This document shows positions 48,787 through 61,885 of a DNA stretch of 64,000 nucleotides, one piece after another; within the stretch, counting starts at the first letter, position 1; the number at the start of each line of letters is the position of its first letter. A program made the translations under genes and the position numbers. The notes beneath the pieces are model-generated. The model was not told the origin of the DNA, made no database searches, and saw nothing but the letters and a program-made list of their open reading frames with translations. The stretch is from contig CM062813.1 in the NCBI GenBank assembly GCA_031772625.1, positions 692,302,420 through 692,366,419 on the forward strand, given 5' to 3'. The stretch is from Pinus tabuliformis (taxonomy: Eukaryota; Streptophyta; Pinopsida; Pinales; Pinaceae).

Positions 48787-49640
48787 AGATTCATTTTAAT
48801 CTAGGAAAATGCTCAGGAAAAATCAAATTTTTAAAAATTTAAATTATTTTTAAATATAAAATTTGAGAATTAATTTACACTTTGAAAAAATTAATACCCT
48901 TGATACATTTAACATTAAAATAAATCACCAAAATAAATTTCTCAAAATTATAACTTTAGAATTATGATGAAATAAATTATCATAATTATACTTAAAATTT
49001 AATGTTATGAAAAACTTTAAACTACTGATATTTTGCAAATTACATCATTGCAACTTAGAATTTCAAAAAATTGCTATCCAATTTCAAAATTGACAAACAA
49101 ACAAACAAAAATTACTCAAAAACACTAGTAAAATTATGTATGTATTTTTTTTATTTAGTATGAATCCATACGCAGCTGGAATTCATACCGAGGAAAGGAA
49201 GTTCTGGTAGGTATTGGATAATGTTAAAGTTTAAAGATAAGGCTAAAGGTCCAAGTAATGGCAGTTCGTGGTTGTAATTTGGTACATGACAATAATGTGT
49301 CAACATTCATTTCCACGTGATGAAAGTGACCGGTCAAAAAGTTATTATAACTTCTTCCCATTTCATTTTTAGGTTGTAAATCCACTTATTATATGTTCTT
49401 TAAATTATTATATGTTATTGAATAATATAAGATTAAAAGTATGGTAACGGGAGATTCTTTTCCCCTAATTTGTTCATGCAATAATATGTGCAGGTTTATT
49501 GTGTTAAAAAATAAATTTTCGGTCAGAGTTTTCTCGTGCAATGATATTTCAAGGTTTATTACGATACACTTTGAATTGACTGGACTAATGATATACCTCA
49601 AGGTTATGGAAGGGAATAGTGGTTTGGAATTGGATTATTA
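47984..49640. other. Copy A, AT-rich right part including second U module
   Basis: AT-rich with TA microsatellites at about 47985-48002 and 48750-48776. The diverged U module spans about 49155-49640. No gene seen. Confidence 0.6.
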
Positions 49641-50344
49641 TTAATTATTAATAATAATTATATATTAATAATTTTAAAGTTGACAAATAATTTGATTAAA
49701 TTATATGTTTTTAAGATTATAGTAATTTTTTTTTGTTAAAATGTATTGTTTTTGTTTTATTTTGTTGTATTTTTTAAATTTTATTCAATATTGAGGAAAA
49801 TACTTAATATTTTTATTTTTTTATAAATTCAAAAATAATTTTCTAATTTTCTGCAAAAGTCATATTTCTAATTTTTGTGGGAGTGTTTTATTTTGGTATT
49901 TGGTTAGTTCTTGACAATTCATTTTGTAAAAAATAAAACTAATTTTCTGAGTTGCTATTACTTTGATGAGTGTTCTGACACTAGCACTGGCACTATTATG
50001 TTACTATTATGCACAATGATCCCAAAATTGATGCGGTTGCAGGTCCTTTGCATAGGCGCGGTGATGCAGGAGCATCCAATTAGGGAGGCGACAGCTGGAC
50101 ATGGTGTTTTGAGAATTTTTTTAAAATTACTTTTTAGTTTACTTTTATTGTTATTTCTTTTCAAGAAGGTTGTCAAAGCCAATGTCGTTACTTTTAATTT
50201 TTTGAAAGTAAATAGAATAGGGAATAGTCTTAAATAAATTAATACTTGAATAACAGCAAAAGGGAATGTTACTGCAAATTGCAACTAGAGGTAGTTCCTC
50301 AACTGAATGAGGCTACCAGCAGCTTAAATACACAACCAAAAGAT
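49641..50344. other. Unassigned spacer between duplication copies
   Basis: Short ORFs on both strands at 49911-50284 overlap each other and have no motifs. The left border of the following retrotransposon remnant could not be fixed. Confidence 0.4.
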
Positions 50345-51745
50345 GAAAAAAGGGTTGCTGCCAAGAGAATGTAAACTCTGACATAATATTTTAAAACAGT
50401 AAAGAGAAGCATTTTAGGTATCAAACAATTGTTATTATGAATGACTATAATCTGGTACTGTGCACGAAATTAACTACATGATTGAGGGACTGTTAACGAG
50501 ACTGTGCATCATTGAAACAACTAAACACTACAAGAGAATTCATTCGGGTACTTCACTAAAGCAAATCATTGAAATTCTTACAAGTAGAAGATTTATCATT
50601 TCTATAAATATATATACATACATTGCTTTAATATTTGTTATAGTTCAGAGACAGCATCCTATAACCCAATACAGGTTCAGAGCATAAGGCATAGTGCCTT
50701 CCAAAAAAAATATACAATTGCCAACCAGTCCTCAGATATTTTCATTACAGACCAAGAAGTGTTCTTGTGACCCCCGAACCAACAAAAACAAGACTTCGTC
50801 TCTACAAAAACAACCTACAGGACTGTATAAGATAAACAGGAAAGACCCTACCTAGTTCAAGTGGAGACTAGAGCACAAGAGCGAAGAAACAATAACTGTC
50901 AAGGACCAAACCCTTGCCACCACCACAGAGGAGCGAATTACCTGCACAGTCAAGAGACAATGATTAGAGAGGTAACATAACTAGTTATACAGAGAATAAA
51001 CTGAGAGAAGGGTAAAGATGAGTACCCTGAAGGTTACCTAAAGTGGAGAGCAGGTTCCATAGTCAGACCACCACCAAGACCAACAACGTTTGAGCCACGG
51101 CCATAGAGCCACGAAACCCCAGCTGCTCACAAGGAGCGAAATTGTTAGCAAAAGAAAAGCAAAGAGGGAGCTTGAAATCATAGTAGAGAGGTTACCTTGT
51201 GTTAGAGCCGAACTGTCGCCAGGGAAGTCGAGCTGAGGACTTGACAAGAATGTGCACCATAAACACAGTCAAACGTAGCAGAGACAAACCAGAAGTGCAG
51301 CAAACCAACTAAAATTACAGAGAAATCACCGCATACCCAGGACGGCCACAAAGCCCAACATTGTTTCGGAAAACCACACAAGAAGAAGCCACCAAAATCG
51401 TCGATACAACATCTTAACATTACCCAGTAACATAGAACCAGAGCCGAGGCCGAAACCAACAGACAATGGGAGGCAGAGAGCCATTACCATCGGACAGAAG
51501 GAACCAGGTAAGGGCACAGAGGAGCAGAACGAAAACAACAGCAACAATGACCCAAGCTACAACCAAAACCCGTGCCATAGAACCATAACACGGTGACTAA
51601 GACAACCTCGAAAAGGTGGCGTTGTTAATGCTCCATTAAAATCTCACCAAAAAAACCCCAGTTGCACACGAGCGTGGGAAGGGATCACATGGGCTAGTTG
51701 CCACGAAGGCACCCACCTCAGCGTTTGGGGTGAGTCATCAAATTT

Positions 51746-51757
51746 TGGTATCATAGC
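51746..51757 (+). promoter_or_regulatory. Primer-binding site, initiator tRNA-Met type
   Basis: TGGTATCATAGC against the usual TGGTATCAGAGC, five bases after the LTR end. Confidence 0.8.
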
Positions 51758-51786
51758 AGTGCTTTCCTTAGGGAAGAAAACAAATT

Positions 51787-52611
51787 ATGGACGTAGGAAG
51801 AAGGGGTAGAGATAGAGCTATTTGGAGAGTAGCTGACAAAGGACTGCGCAAGGAAATCAGGATCCTAAGTGCCAGATTAGCAGCAGTAGAAGCAGGGAGG
51901 CGCAGGGATCCAGAAGGTGGTGACGATAGTGAAGAAGAAGCTACAGCTACGACAGATGGGTCCGATGAGGAAGGGCCAGAGATAAAATTGTTGAAATCTG
52001 TTCTGTTAGCAAGCAGCAAACCGAAGCCTGAACTGTCAAACTATGATGGCAGTTTATCCACTGAAGTATTATTGGACTGGATTAGCGAGTTGGATAAATA
52101 CTTCGAATGTGAGGAAATCAGTGAGGATAGGAGGGTCAGATTTGCAGCTACAAAACTGAAGGGGCATGCAGCACTGTGGTGGGACAATGTGCAGGCAAAG
52201 CAAAGGAGATCAAATAAACCGCCTATTAAAAAGTGGACCAGAATGATCGCCAAGATGAAAGGTATGTTTTTACCTAAAGACTATCAGATTGCTCTATATA
52301 GACAAGTACATAACCTGAAACAAAGAGCAATGACTGTGAAAGAATATACAGAAAAATTTTATAGAGTGAATCTGCGAGCAGGTTATTTCGAAGAAACCCC
52401 AGAAAAGGCAGCAAGGTTCGTGAATGGATTACGGATGGAGATACTACATGAGATTAGTATTCTCTCTCCCAAATCTATAGAAGAAGCATATCAAAGTGCT
52501 TTAAAAGCAGAGGAGAAGATCACCAGGAAACAAAATGCCAAGTGGATCCGGCTGAGGAAGGGGACAGTCCTTTGGCAGAGGCGACTTTCACTCCTGCTAG
52601 ATGCTTCTTAA
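51787..52611 (+). CDS. Gypsy gag protein, truncated
   Basis: 274 codons without a stop. The capsid domain is clear: LSNYDGSLSTEVLLDWISEL, YFECEEISEDRRVRFAATKL, KGHAALWWDNVQ, FLPKDYQIALYRQVHNLKQ and TVKEYTEKFYRV, then AYQSALKAEEKI. This is the retrotrans_gag family, which assembles the retrotransposon capsid. The acidic, charged N-terminus and the tRNA-Met primer site fit chromovirus-type elements. A zinc knuckle and pol are missing; the last residues are probably not original. Confidence 0.88.
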   Translation: MDVGRRGRDRAIWRVADKGLRKEIRILSARLAAVEAGRRRDPEGGDDSEEEATATTDGSDEEGPEIKLLKSVLLASSKPKPELSNYDGSLSTEVLLDWISELDKYFECEEISEDRRVRFAATKLKGHAALWWDNVQAKQRRSNKPPIKKWTRMIAKMKGMFLPKDYQIALYRQVHNLKQRAMTVKEYTEKFYRVNLRAGYFEETPEKAARFVNGLRMEILHEISILSPKSIEEAYQSALKAEEKITRKQNAKWIRLRKGTVLWQRRLSLLLDAS

Positions 52612-52939
52612 CCTGTTTAATTAAGTCCGAGGAAGACAAACTCTTAGCCACATAAAAACAGTTTTAAGACATACTCCAAATCTTCATTTAATTTAATGTT
52701 ATGGAACAATTAAATAATGAAAAAAGTTTATTTTGTTTATTTTTTTTAAATTCATAAATTTAGTTAATTTAAACTTTGTTTTCATTTCTGAATATATAAA
52801 TAATTTTAATTTTATTAATCATTTATTTGTTTTTCTTAAATCATGAATTTAGTTAATTTAAACTTTGTTATTAGTCGTTACAAAATTTAGTGTTTTTAGT
52901 TGTTACCAATTTTCAAAAAATTCCTACCAAATTTCAATA

Positions 52940-52941
52940 AA

Positions 52942-52967
<26 letters not shown>
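52940..52967. repeat. TA microsatellite
   Basis: Run of (AT)n. Similar runs lie at about 46540-46561, 48750-48776, 62110-62128, 62305-62347 and 63107-63125. Confidence 0.9.
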
Positions 52968-52972
<5 letters not shown>

Positions 52973-53500
52973 AGAATAGCTGAGCTCATGATGTATTTTT
53001 GTTATTTCAATAATATATCATACGCATCTGGAATCAGAGGAATGGAAGTCCTCGTACGGATGGATACAATAGTATGTCAATATTCATTTGCTGGTGACGT
53101 AAGTGACACGTCAAAAGGTTGATTATAACTTCTTTTTTCCATTTGATCTTCAATCGTATTATTATATGTCAATCGACTTATTATATTTCTTCAAATTATT
53201 ATATGATACTGAATAACATAAGATTAGAAGTATGGGTAAGCGGAGATTGTTTACCATAATTTCTTCGTGCAATTATATGTCAAGGTTTATTGCGTTAAAT
53301 AAATTTGTTAAAATAAATTTATATCTCAAGGTTCATTGTGATACACTTTGAATGAATAATGGAATCATGATATTTGTTGGGAATTTTATCGTATTTTTTT
53401 TGGCTAGAATTCTATTGTGCAATTATATCTCAACGTTTATTGTGATACACTTTGATTGGAATCATGATAGTTGTTAGGAATTTTATCGTATTTATATCCA

Positions 53501-56213
53501 TATAAGTGTAACAACAAATGGATTTTATATAATACTTTTTTGAAAATATTAATTATCAATAGTTTTTATTTTTAAATTAATATTTTTATAATTAATAATT
53601 AATTTAATTAAATTATATAATTTATTTTTATAATTAATTATTAATTAAATTAAATTATATAATCTATAGAATAATTAATTTTACTGAGCAAATGTTTTGA
53701 AGTAATTTTTTGTGTTTTCCGTAGGATGTTTTACATTGCAAAAGTATTTGTCCGATATAATTATTGACGCTGGAAATCTGTATAAAAAACAATTAATTTT
53801 ATTTAAAATAATTTATTATAATATTAATTATTTATTTATAAGAAATAATTAATTAATTCAATTATTTATTAAATAATACATATCAATAATATATTAAAAA
53901 GATTTAAAGTAAATATAAAAATTAATTTAATAATCAAATCAATTTGTTTTATTTTTATGTCATAAATCTGTATTTTTTTTTTGGTCAAATTCAAGTATTA
54001 TATATAGTTTTTGTTTGTTAGTTAATGAGAGTCTTGATGTGGTTGCGTTATTAATTATCAAAAAGTCTTTAGTATGGTTAGATTTTTCTCATAAAATTTC
54101 GACTAGGTCATTTTTACACTATAGAGTGCCATAACAAAATACATTGTCTCTGTCTATTCCAAACCTGTAATCACCCAAGCCTTTCGTATGGTTAGATTTT
54201 TCTCATAAAATTCCACCTAGGTCATTTTTACACTATAGAGAGCCGTAACAAAACACCTTGTCTCTATCTATTCTAATCCCTTTTCTAGTTTGATTGTTTT
54301 ATATAATTATAAAGAACAAATATTAGATTATCAAATATCAATATTCATAATAAATAAGATGTTTAGTTGAAATAAAACTTTCAGAATTTTAATTTAATTA
54401 TCAATAACTACTACCAGATAGATAATAGAAATTTATACAAAATTATATGTTAAAAAATCTTTTTTCACTAACCACGTATTTGTCAATGCACAAATTTTCC
54501 TTCGATTCATTAACATTTTTTAAAATTAAATGAACTCCTAAAACTATCTATCACTTAAAAATAATAATAATATACAATTAAACATCTACTAAAAAAAATT
54601 CAATCACTTAAAAACTAATAATAAAAATATACAATTAAACATCTACTAAAACACAATAATAAAAATATGTCATTAAACATTTAATGAAGTGAATCTATAA
54701 ATGTATACATAGAGTAAAAATAATAGTAACGAACCCCATAACCGTGTTCAAAGTCATTTAAAATAATAATAACACTATATATTAAACATCTACTAAAGTG
54801 AATCTATTAATGTATGCATAGGTGAATCTATAAATGTGTGCATAGGGGAGGGTAGACGAACCCTTAGGACCTTGAACGACCTTGTTCAAGGTTTTAGGAC
54901 TTCACGTGAGAGCATAAAATGCCAAAATTTAAGTTAACATAAAATTTTAATGGATAGTTTTAAAAATATGTTATTAAGTTTTTAATTAAGATCTAACTTT
55001 TAATTGAGGTTTTAAAAGTTTATAGATTTTTTTACATAGAAGTTTGTAATTGTTTTTACACACTTATAGATTTTTTTTAATAAAGTTGTTATTTTAGAGT
55101 TAATTTTTATTATTATTATTATTAATGAGACATAATATTTTTAATTGAGGTTTTAAAAGTTTTTAGATTTTTTTTATAGAGTTGCAATTTTAGGGTTGTT
55201 TTAGAAGTGAAATGGGTGAAAATGTAAAGATGAGTTAAATTTTTGGGACAAATGTGGCAATGAAATTTCAAGTTTTCCTCTTTTATCGAATTGAAACCCT
55301 CAAAATTTATATAAGCACTATGAATTTTGATTTGGAGTAAAGAAAAATTATGGAGAATTATGTCGTTGTCCTAATAATATTGTTTCAAAAAATATTTAAT
55401 ATTGTATAACATGTCAATTTTCCATTCAATGAAATGATTATCTTTGGAAATTTTCATACATCTTAAGATGTATGCATGTGTTCACATAGCATAACTTAGT
55501 CTCTCACACACACACATATGAGCATGATTTACACGTCAAGTTCAGGAAAGGTGTTTTTCAACTATTTAAATCAATTGAAAACCAAAAGTACCCTTTTGAA
55601 GAGGACTTTTAAACGAAGATAATGGTATTTTTTGAAGATTTTTTTAGTTATGAATATTTTATGGTATTGATGTTTTATTCAACCTCTTTAAAATTGTTAT
55701 AAAAAAATTCAAACATTGTGTTTAAAAGAAATTAGATGAAAAATATCATATGAATTTGAAAATGTCAAACTCATACGCCATTGGAAATACAACATGATAA
55801 ACTCAGCCACGTAAGGACAACTTTTGCTCTAAGTCTGCTAAGGTACTAAATGGTGTTGCAGAGAATTATAGAACTCTATTTTTTAGGCCCTCCGTGCTTA
55901 AAACACTTGATCCAACGTTAAAACACTTGATCCAACGTTTGAAATTCAAATTTTAAATCGATTTAAGAAACCCTCATCGAGTTAAACAATCGAGCTATCA
56001 TAATTATCTAAAAAGAAAAATGAAGCCTCTCAATACTTTTCTTCAAGGGAATTATAAAATTTATTTATTCCACAAATATTATTTATAAATATTTAAATAT
56101 ATTCTAAACTTAATTTTCTAAATTTTATTTTATTTTACCAAGAAAATAATTATAATACTAATAATATATAGATAACTTTCTATAAAATATTTTAAATGAT
56201 AAATTATTTATTG
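53501..56213. other. Copy B, AT-rich left part
   Basis: Non-coding. 54775-56213 matches 44849-46360. 53880-54700 is not in copy A and contains a short direct repeat (AGTATGGTTAGATTTTTCTCAT at about 54071 and a near copy at 54185). No gene seen. Confidence 0.6.
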
Positions 56214-56224
56214 TTTTGATTTTT
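56214..56224. repeat. LINE target-site duplication, left
   Basis: TTTTGATTTTT here and at 61935-61945. Copy A shows the uninterrupted site GTTTTGATTTTAAAAATAAC at about 46354-46373. Confidence 0.88.
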
Positions 56225-56342
56225 TTATATTTTTTTAACCGAAACGGATATTTTATTTATGGGTGGCCAAAGCCATATCAAGTATTACATTTTCTGTTTC
56301 TAACAGAATAATTTTCTGCTTTTACAAGATCGACTTGCCCTT

Positions 56343-59300
56343 TTAAGGGATGGCTGCCATACTCGGTTCTCGTGCATTTATACTTATCATGTTCTTTTCT
56401 AGATTGCATCCAATATTTGCCAGACTGTCTGCTTCTGAGTTTAATTCTCTGAGGATATGAAAGATTTGAACTGAAGAGAAGTCCTTCAAGAATCTATTCA
56501 CTCTTAATATCTGTTTGTTCATAACTAGATCCTTAAGCCCTTTCTTTTTTAATAGAGCTTTTATCAGCAATTCTGAGTCTCCAAACACTAAGATTTCCCT
56601 TGGGTTTCCTTTTCTGGCCAGTTGGCCAGCTTTTAAAAGACTAAGGACTTCTGCCTGGTTGTTGGTTTTAATTCCGAGTCCCCAACTGAATTCCTCTTTT
56701 CTTCCATTCGGGAGATAAATGACCCCCCCGGCTCCTGACCTGCCTGGATTGCCTTTCGAGGCTCCGTCAAAGAAGATAGTGCATTTTCCTTGAGATTTCC
56801 ACCACTTCTGGAAGCTTTCCAAATTGTCTCGAATCTGCCAGTTTTCCTTGTGATTTGGGCGTGTGATTGTTGAAGGACTCGTTGTAGGAGTGTAATCACC
56901 CAACCATGCTCTTTCTTCATCTCTTAGGGAGTTATCTCTAACATTGGATTGTCTCAGAGTTTCTATTAGAAGTTTCTTGGCCTTTTCTGCGACATTTCCT
57001 GCTGACATTTCTTTTTGATTAAAGACAATTTCGTTCCGGGAGAGCCACAACTTCCAGCACACATATTTTGGAGCTGCTATCCACACCTTGTACCAAAGGG
57101 ATTTGTCTGCGATGCTGTAGGGATACCTAGCTTTCCAAGACAAAAACATGTCTGTTATCGAACAATGCACTGGGGGTCTTACATTCAGTCCAGCCAAGAA
57201 GCTAGTCCAGGCCTTCTGAGCATACTCACATTCAATAAAAATGTGAACTGAGGTCTCCAAGGCTTTTTTACAGAACACGCATCGATGTGGACCAGCTATG
57301 TTCCTTCTACATAGGTTGTCTCCAGTTAGGATTTTGTTGTGAAACAAAGTCCAGAAGAAGAAATTGATCTTCGGAATGCTGAAGCTTTCCCAGATCTGCT
57401 TCCACACTGCTTCCGGGTGCAAAGAGTCCTTTTTGCTTTGCATCTGTAAGTACCCTTGTTTGGCTGTGTATACCCCTGTTTGTCCCCAACCCCATGAATC
57501 TTCCTCGTCCTTATGCACTGGAGTAAAGTCTGTGATTTCATCTATGAAATAGTTTAACTGATTTTTTAAGTGCGCTGGTATGTTGGGCAAAGTCCAGCAC
57601 TGCCAATTGCCTTTGTTATCCCACTCTGCAATGTCCTCGATTTTCCTGATTCCTTTTGATCTTAACCAAACTCTTAAATCTGCGATTTCATTTATGTCTG
57701 AGAGTGGAGGATGGCCCATGATTCGGTCTCTCCACAGCAATGTTTTTTTGCCATTCCCTGGAATTTTATACAAATGTGTTCTGAAGAAATCTATCCCTTT
57801 ACAACAGAGCCTCCAAGCCTGTGTTCCTTTAGGAGAAGACGCTGGGTTGAAGGAGATGATCGACCGATTTCTGAGATATTTGAGATTTAAGAGCTGGCTG
57901 ATTGGATGCTTGGGCTCAGATATTAGCTGCCACAGGAGTTTACATCCCAGGGCTAGATTTGCTTGTTGGGGGTCTCTAATTTGGAGTCCTCCCTCAGCAA
58001 TTGGGCGCTTCACCATTTCCCAATTAACTAAGTGAAAACGGTTACTGTTCCCCTTCCCACCATTCCACAAAAAGTTCCGCATTAAACAAGAGATCTGATC
58101 TGCGATTTGCCTTGGAGCCATCAGCAAAGAGGCTTGGAAAGTAGGCAGAGCTGAAAGTACAGAACGGATGAGAGTGAGCTTGCCTCCTGTGGTAAGCCAG
58201 ACTCCGCCCCACGCTGCTATCTTCTTATTGAACTTGGAAATCACCTCCTCCCACAAATTATTACGATTGGATCCCATCGTCAACGGAAGACCAAGATACT
58301 TTATTTTATCCCACTCTGCATAGCCTTTGAACCCCAGTTCACTGGCTATCCTTTCAATTGTTTGTTGATCGGTATTCCATCCGTAAACTGCGCTTTTCCT
58401 CTCACTGATTAGTGCTCCAGTAACACTGCAATACTTTTGGAGAATTGTCTTGAAGGATTTAGCGATTCTCATGGATGCGCCCCCGAGCAGGAGTGAATCA
58501 TCGGCAAAGAGCGCATGATTCACTGGGGCTACGCCTTGCACGATTCTTATCCCAGGAATGGTGCCACTTTGTTGCTCCTGTGTCAACTTTCTGCTTAATG
58601 AATCCGCCATCAGAATATAGAGAAAGGGAGACAGAGGGCAGCCTTGCCTCAGTCCCCTGGTGGCTGAAAAGAACTCTGTTGGTCTCCCATTCACCATTGG
58701 AGCGATCCAGATGTTTTCGATGCAGGCTTTGATAAGGTTTATGAATTCCTGTCTGAACCCAAAGGCTGCAAGTACCCTGAGCAAGAAAGAACGATTAACA
58801 CGATCAAAAGCATTACTCATATCTAATTTGATAATCATACCTTGTTCTTTCCGTGTGTGGCTGGAATGGAGAGCCTCTTGGATTTGAATGACATTATCTA
58901 AGATTTGTCTGCCTTTCACAAATCCTCCTTGGGCTGGAGAGATGAGTTTTTGAAGAAGTGGCTTGATTCTGTTTGCCAGCAGTTTGGCCACGATCTTGTA
59001 TGATGAATTACAAAGGGAGATCGGCCTGTATCTGTCAAAGGATCTTGGGTTTGTTTCCTTGGGGATTAAAGCGAGAAATGTGGATTTTATTCCACCACCC
59101 ACTTTTTCCTTCCTCAAGACTCCTCTTATCATTCTGAAGAGATCAATTTTGATAATCTCCCAACAAATTCTGTAAAAGTGTATTGTGAAACCGTCGGGAC
59201 CTGGGGCTTTATCTGGTTCCATGGACCATACAATACTAGTTATTTCTTCTTCCGTTACTGGGTTCATCAGAGAATCATTATCTTCCTCACTGACTAGATT

Positions 59301-60587
59301 TGGGATGGTTGTGAGGAACTCTGCTTCATCCTCCTCATTCCCATTTCTTTCTGCACTAAGAAGGTTCTGAAAATGATTTACAACTGCTTCTTGGATTTGA
59401 GAGAATCCTTTATAAACCTGACCACTAGTGCTGGTAATTTCTGTTATGTGATTGCGCGAGAGACGGGCCCTGCACTGTCTATGAAAGTATGAGGTATTTC
59501 TGTCCCCAGATTTGAGCCACAGACTTCGAGACTTTAAGCGCCAATATTCCTCTTCATTTCTGAAAGAACAGTATACATTCCTTTGAGCAGATTTTTCATT
59601 GGCTAAATCTGTGGAAGAGGGATCTTTCTCCTCCATTTCCAGTTGTATTCCTTCCAATTGAATTACTGCCTCCTTCCTCTGCCTATTGGGAGATTGCATG
59701 GATTTCTTTATCCAATCTTTAAGTGCTTTTTTTGTATTTTTCATTTTTTGTTCCCACACATAGCTTGGGGAACCGAGTACATCTATCCTCCATGCTGCTT
59801 GAACTGTTTCTAAAAACCCATCTTTGCCTACCCAAAGAGGGTTGAAACGAAATGGAAGGGGGCCTAAATCCTCTTCCTCTTTTAGGCATAAGAGGATAGG
59901 CTTATGATCCGATGTGAGCTTTGGAAGAATCTTGGTGAAAACTATTCTGTTGTCCATCATTAAAGAGCTGCTGATAAGAAACCTATCCAATCTGGCTGAG
60001 ATTTGATTTTCTCCGGTTCTATTGTTTGTCTAGGTGTATTTGCCTTTCACTGGTTTGAAGTCTACCAAGTCCCACTGCAGAATCAAATTTCCCACTGTAT
60101 TGATGAAAGGATCTCTAGACTGGATCCCTCCTTTCTTTTCTTTGGGATCTAGAGTTATATTCAGATCTCCACCTATGACTAAATTTGTGGGACTGATTTG
60201 CGCTATATAATCTATAAGTGACCTCCAGCACTCTCTCTTTTCTTCATAATGAACAGGGACATACAAGTTAAACAGAGCGAGGGTAAGATTGCTTACGGTG
60301 TGACGCAGCTCTGTGAAAATCCAATGTTGAGTCGCTAAGAATCGTTCTAGTGAGAAGTCTTTTGTCCAAAAAGTACCTAATCCTCCAGCTGTGCCCCTTG
60401 CACTAACAGCCTTTCCTGAATCAAATTTCCATTTCTTAGCGCTGGTGTTTAGAAGGGTTTCCCCTTCTACTTTGGTCTCTTGGAGCATAAGGATGTCCGC
60501 GGTCTCCATCTTCAATAAGTCTCTGATAGCCTCTGCCTTGTTGGGATTACCCAGACCCCTACAGTTCCAAGAGATCAACTGCATCAT
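56343..60587 (-). pseudogene. LINE ORF2: endonuclease, reverse transcriptase, RNase H, one stop codon
   Basis: 1414 codons in a single frame, broken only by a TAG at 60030-60032 (codon 186). The conserved sequence there (KYT-stop-TNNR) indicates TGG, tryptophan, was original. The AP-like endonuclease starts LISWNCRGLGNP and includes LQETK and GGDLNITL. RT motifs: APGPDGFTIHFY, LDMSNAFDRV (catalytic Asp), RGLRQGCPLSP and FADDS (catalytic pair). A zf-RVT region carries CVFCKKALETSVHIFIEC. RNase H at the end has FFDGASKGNPG, GDSELLI and NSEADSLAN. ORF2 starts at 60587, overlapping ORF1 by four bases. Confidence 0.92.
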
Positions 60588-61885
60588 TTACCACTTAAAG
60601 GGGTAGGCCCTCCTCCTTTGGAGGCCCTAGACCTGATATTCCTCCCTAGTGTCATTTCGATGGTAGTTTGACTGCCGAGGGTTTTTTGTCTTTCTGACTC
60701 CTCTTCTCTAGTTTCCTTGTTTGATCTTCGTCCAGCCCTTTTTGTTGACCTTTCTAGTGTTTCATCATCTGATGATCCCATATTCTCTATTGTTTTCTTC
60801 TTTTTTTTTATTATATCTGCGTATGATGGAGAAGAAATATTGCTTGGGATGGAGATTGGGTTATTACCTGGTTCTAGGGTTTCAATATTCTCCTGCTGTG
60901 GTGGTTCTTCTTCCCCTGCTTCCGGAGGATCTGAAGGAGGCGTGAGGATTTCAAAGGGGTTTTTATCCCCCTCATTGCCTTTTGTTTCACTGCTTCCGGC
61001 GTTTTGGTTACTTGTGCTTCCATTATCTACTTTGTTCTCTGTCCCTTTAGCCTTGTTTTTGTTACTCTGTCTGTTGAATGTTGTCTTCTTTGCCTGTTTC
61101 CATTGTTCTTCTTTTTCCTTCTCTGTTGTCTCGTCGCTTCTTTTTTTGCAGTATCTAGCAAAATGCCCATACTCGTGACAGAAACGACACTTGAAGGGCA
61201 GCTGTTCGTAATCAAGCTCTTGTATGTGTGTCCAGTTTGCCACCGATAGCTGAATCGCTTCGGGTAATCCTATTTCCAAATCGACCTCCACGCAGATCCG
61301 GGCACAGGAATACTGGTCCTTCCTTGGGGCTTGGTCTATGTATTTTCCAAGAGCATTTCCAATGGACTGAAGTGAGCTATGATTCCAGCAATGCAGGGGA
61401 AGATGCGGGAGGCGCACCCAAATAGGAACCGCCTTGGGCACATCTTGCACTGGGTCAAAATCTGTAGACCATTTGTTCAGGTAGAGTCCTTGAGGCCCCA
61501 TGAAGTATGGCCCATTTCTGAAAATCAGGCCTCTGTCCTCTGAACTTTCAAACAGGAAAACAAAGAACCCTTTGCCTACAAAATAGATCTTGATTCCTTC
61601 ATTTACCAAAGGTAGCCAGTTCCTTTTGACCCATTCTTCGACAGCTCTCGGGGATGGCCACAAACCGGTGAACTGGCCGATCAGACCTTTTTCTGCAAGA
61701 TTCAGTGCAGATCTACAGATTTCCTCCTCTGGTAAGGCCACCTTGGGTATACTGTCCAGTTTTTTGACGAATTTTTGCTGCGGGCCTGTGGCCTGACGTT
61801 TTCCTGTTGCAGTTACAAGAGCCTTGAAGGCTTCGATCTCCGGAGGAAAGGGGGGAGGGGCCGCAGGGCCGCCTCCAGGCTCCAT
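60584..61885 (-). CDS. LINE ORF1 protein
   Basis: 433 codons, intact. It is the RNA-binding partner of ORF2 in the LINE ribonucleoprotein. The N-terminal half is a DUF4283 domain (VGKGFFVFLFESSEDRGLIF, YFMGPQGLYLNKWSTDF, VPIWVRLPHLPLHCW). A CCHC zinc knuckle follows (CRFCHEYGHFARYC, pattern CX2CX4HX4C). The C-terminal part is polar and low complexity. The start is the first ATG after the short leader, 49 bases from the element 5' end. Confidence 0.92.
   Translation of the reverse strand: MEPGGGPAAPPPFPPEIEAFKALVTATGKRQATGPQQKFVKKLDSIPKVALPEEEICRSALNLAEKGLIGQFTGLWPSPRAVEEWVKRNWLPLVNEGIKIYFVGKGFFVFLFESSEDRGLIFRNGPYFMGPQGLYLNKWSTDFDPVQDVPKAVPIWVRLPHLPLHCWNHSSLQSIGNALGKYIDQAPRKDQYSCARICVEVDLEIGLPEAIQLSVANWTHIQELDYEQLPFKCRFCHEYGHFARYCKKRSDETTEKEKEEQWKQAKKTTFNRQSNKNKAKGTENKVDNGSTSNQNAGSSETKGNEGDKNPFEILTPPSDPPEAGEEEPPQQENIETLEPGNNPISIPSNISSPSYADIIKKKKKTIENMGSSDDETLERSTKRAGRRSNKETREEESERQKTLGSQTTIEMTLGRNIRSRASKGGGPTPLSGK

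Larger units (their letters stand above)
37966..49640. repeat. Large direct duplication, copy A
   Basis: It starts near TTCTTAACCT/TTTTAAGACATACTCC. 37990-39410 matches 52660-54870; 44849-46789 matches 54775-56220 plus 61946-62300; 47984-49640 matches 62350-64000. Two blocks have no counterpart in copy B: 39410-44848 and the hAT derivative at 46790-47983. Most of the shared sequence is AT-rich and non-coding. Confidence 0.9.
50345..52611 (+). mobile_element. Truncated Ty3/gypsy element: LTR, primer site and gag
   Basis: The right end of an LTR (ends TCATCA at 51740) is followed by primer site TGGTATCATAGC at 51746-51757, which matches the complement of initiator tRNA-Met except for one base. 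Then comes gag. The LTR start is uncertain; TCTATAAATATATAT at about 50602 is a TATA candidate within it. Nothing after gag remains, since the sequence runs straight into copy B of the large duplication. Confidence 0.75.

Noticed and set aside
51038-51547. Three overlapping minus-strand ORFs with hydrophobic, Trp/Cys-rich translations
   Set aside because: They lie inside the LTR of the gag remnant, opposite to its direction, overlap each other in different frames and match no family I know.
57580-58035. 151-codon plus-strand ORF
   Set aside because: Antisense to LINE ORF2, without a motif of its own.
60717-61249. Plus-strand ORFs, up to 153 codons, opposite LINE ORF1
   Set aside because: They are antisense readings of the polar, low-complexity part of ORF1; the translation is a run of hydrophobic residues expected from that composition.
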